A program made the translations under genes and the position numbers. A stretch of 64,000 nt of DNA, from positions 302,199 through 366,198 of the forward strand of contig NW_004797322.1 of assembly GCF_000002075.1 (NCBI RefSeq), given 5' to 3'. Every line of letters starts with the position of its first letter. The stretch's first letter is position 1. A model generated the notes under the pieces. That model did not search any database. It was given only the letters and a program-made list of their open reading frames with translations, and had not been told where the DNA came from. Source of the stretch: Aplysia californica (Eukaryota; Mollusca; Gastropoda; Aplysiida; Aplysiidae). This document shows, in pieces, positions 62,788 through 64,000 of the stretch.

Positions 62788-62879
62788 CTAAGTACAAATT
62801 TAAAAAGAGACTTTTCATGAAAGTAATCATACACAGAAATATTTATTAACATTCAAAGAAAAGTAAAAAATAAAAATGG

Positions 62880-63160
62880 TTTGCCCTTTATAAAACACAT
62901 TTCTGGAAGGATTTTACTGAAAGACGTTGACATAAGGTAAAAAAATGTAAATTTGCAGTTGCCTTTCAAGCTTTGGGAGTCGAAAAACTTTCACAATCAT
63001 TTTCTCACTAATTCTTTCTCTGACACCAGGTGACACCCATTTCCTTGAATTGCAAATATTTTGACTTTTAATCAAGACAGAAGGGTGTTTTTTTCCTTTG
63101 GCAAGAAAATTGAACAAGCTTTACAATAATACCAATGTCATTGACAAGTGTCGATGATTA
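62880..63160 (-). mobile_element. MITE family F, copy 8 (inverted, partial)
   Basis: It matches the family middle in reverse (AAATGTAAATTTGCAGTTGC, CACCAGGTGACACCCATTTC, AAGCTTTACAATAATACCAA). Neither terminus is clear. Confidence 0.6.
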
Positions 63161-64000
63161 AAATCTCATACAATTCTTGATACATTTTAGCTTATCTTTT
63201 GAATTAATAAAAGTAGTCAATAATATTAAAATAGAAGGATGACAGATTCATACCTACAAAAAGTGCAGTGAGATTTGATTTCCAAAGTTCAATGTTGGTT
63301 ACTAACCTACTTAAAAATTTTTGCAAGTAAAATTTAGTTCAGCATTCCATACATTAAAATGAAAGGAAAAGGAAAGACAAACATTTCTATTAATTTCTCT
63401 GTAAAGGTAGGCCTCTATTCAAAATGTTTCAATAGACTAAATAATAATGGATCTTTCTCTTATCTAGATTTTGTTCCCAAATCCAATGTCTTTGAGAATA
63501 GCAATAATTTTAACCCTCCTTTATTTTTGCATCTACACTTGGCTTCTCTGAATTGTGTGTTTTGATTCTGGACAAATAAATCTGTTACACGATATGCAGA
63601 AAAGACATCCTCTACTTCAAGGATATACTAACTCAGCTGAAGCAGCTGCTCTTCAATGCCTCTGAACACTGTTGAAGAAATTCTTCATATTTTGCTTTCT
63701 GATTTTCTCCAACACCCTGTCCTGTTTGTTTGCCATCATAATTTTTTTCGCTGGAATTAATTTTAGAAAGGACCCAGGTTTTGAGGAGTGGCATTTTCTA
63801 GACAAAAAATGCGAACATTTTTTCCACAATGAAGTTGCGAGCACCGTAAAACCTCTACTAAAACTAAACAAACACAATACACATTTCGGAGTCATTTTAA
63901 AGGTAATAAAGTGTCAAATGCATTTATGGCATTGTTGTATTTAAGTATCTGTGATTTGTGGGGTGAGAAAATAAACAATTTCTCTCTAAAGACTCGTGCT
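63161..64000. other. Intron, nothing recognised
   Basis: AT-rich sequence upstream of exon 1. I see no EGF exon and no promoter that could be argued for; the gene should continue beyond 64000. Confidence 0.5.

Noticed and set aside
63672-63944. 90-codon plus-strand frame with a hydrophobic start resembling a signal peptide
   Set aside because: A-T-rich chance frame within the intron; no family resemblance and no support from neighbouring sequence.
1-64000. Retrovirus-like, LTR or Polinton-like elements
   Set aside because: I looked for long direct repeats, protease/integrase-like text and capsid-like frames and saw none; all reverse transcriptase traces are of the non-LTR type.

Overview
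This is a stretch of animal nuclear DNA, AT-rich and crowded with introns, transposon remnants and microsatellites. It contains one recognisable host gene, on the minus strand. The gene fills almost the whole window and continues past both ends. I identify 33 small exons (117, 120, 123 or 126 bp; 3,933 bp and 1,311 codons in all). Each encodes exactly one calcium-binding EGF-like (cbEGF) domain, and each is bounded by phase-1 introns that split the first Asp codon (G|AT or G|AC). The product is therefore a very long extracellular rod of tandem cbEGF domains, of the kind seen in fibrillin-, fibulin- and Notch-like matrix or receptor proteins. No signal peptide, membrane segment or non-EGF domain lies in the window, so the protein's identity stays open. 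Transcription runs from high to low coordinates; I number exons 1 (62662-62787) to 33 (887-1009) in that order.

The introns (about 0.5-4.4 kb) hold the rest. Non-LTR retrotransposon pieces lie at 12.9-13.2 kb, 25.0-25.4 kb, 26.97-27.03 kb, 46.0-48.1 kb, 53.0-54.2 kb, 57.8-58.3 kb and 60.3-60.7 kb. DNA transposons are two mariner-like relics (20.2-21.6 and 31.4-32.4 kb), a Tc1-like deletion derivative (29.2-29.7 kb), a pogo-like MITE (33.8-34.6 kb), two piggyBac-like TTAA MITEs (23.7-24.8 and 59.6-59.9 kb), a terminal-inverted-repeat element with a LINE inside it (45.5-48.4 kb), and about eight copies of a roughly 420-bp MITE family with ~30-bp inverted ends. Several tRNA-derived SINE families and several unclassified short repeats recur. 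Nested insertions are common and several have clean target-site duplications. Minisatellites have units of 43, 40, 37 and about 11 bp; long GT/CA and AG/CT tracts are frequent. A 100-N assembly gap lies at 59134-59233.

The organism is a metazoan, probably an aquatic invertebrate. This rests on the repeat style (RTE-like LINEs with GATGATG tails, SINEs ending in TTTATATAGCGC-like sequence, TTAA MITEs) and the cbEGF exon array. I cannot name a phylum securely; a mollusc or other lophotrochozoan is a guess. I saw no retrovirus-like or Polinton-like element, no CRISPR array and no functional tRNA or rRNA gene.

The most notable biology is in the gene itself: a one-exon-one-domain array growing by exon duplication. 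It shows a near-identical exon pair (19 and 25), exon groups that share adjacent intron sequence, a decayed EGF exon (17918-18010), one exon of a different EGF subtype (24), and scattered glycosylation motifs.
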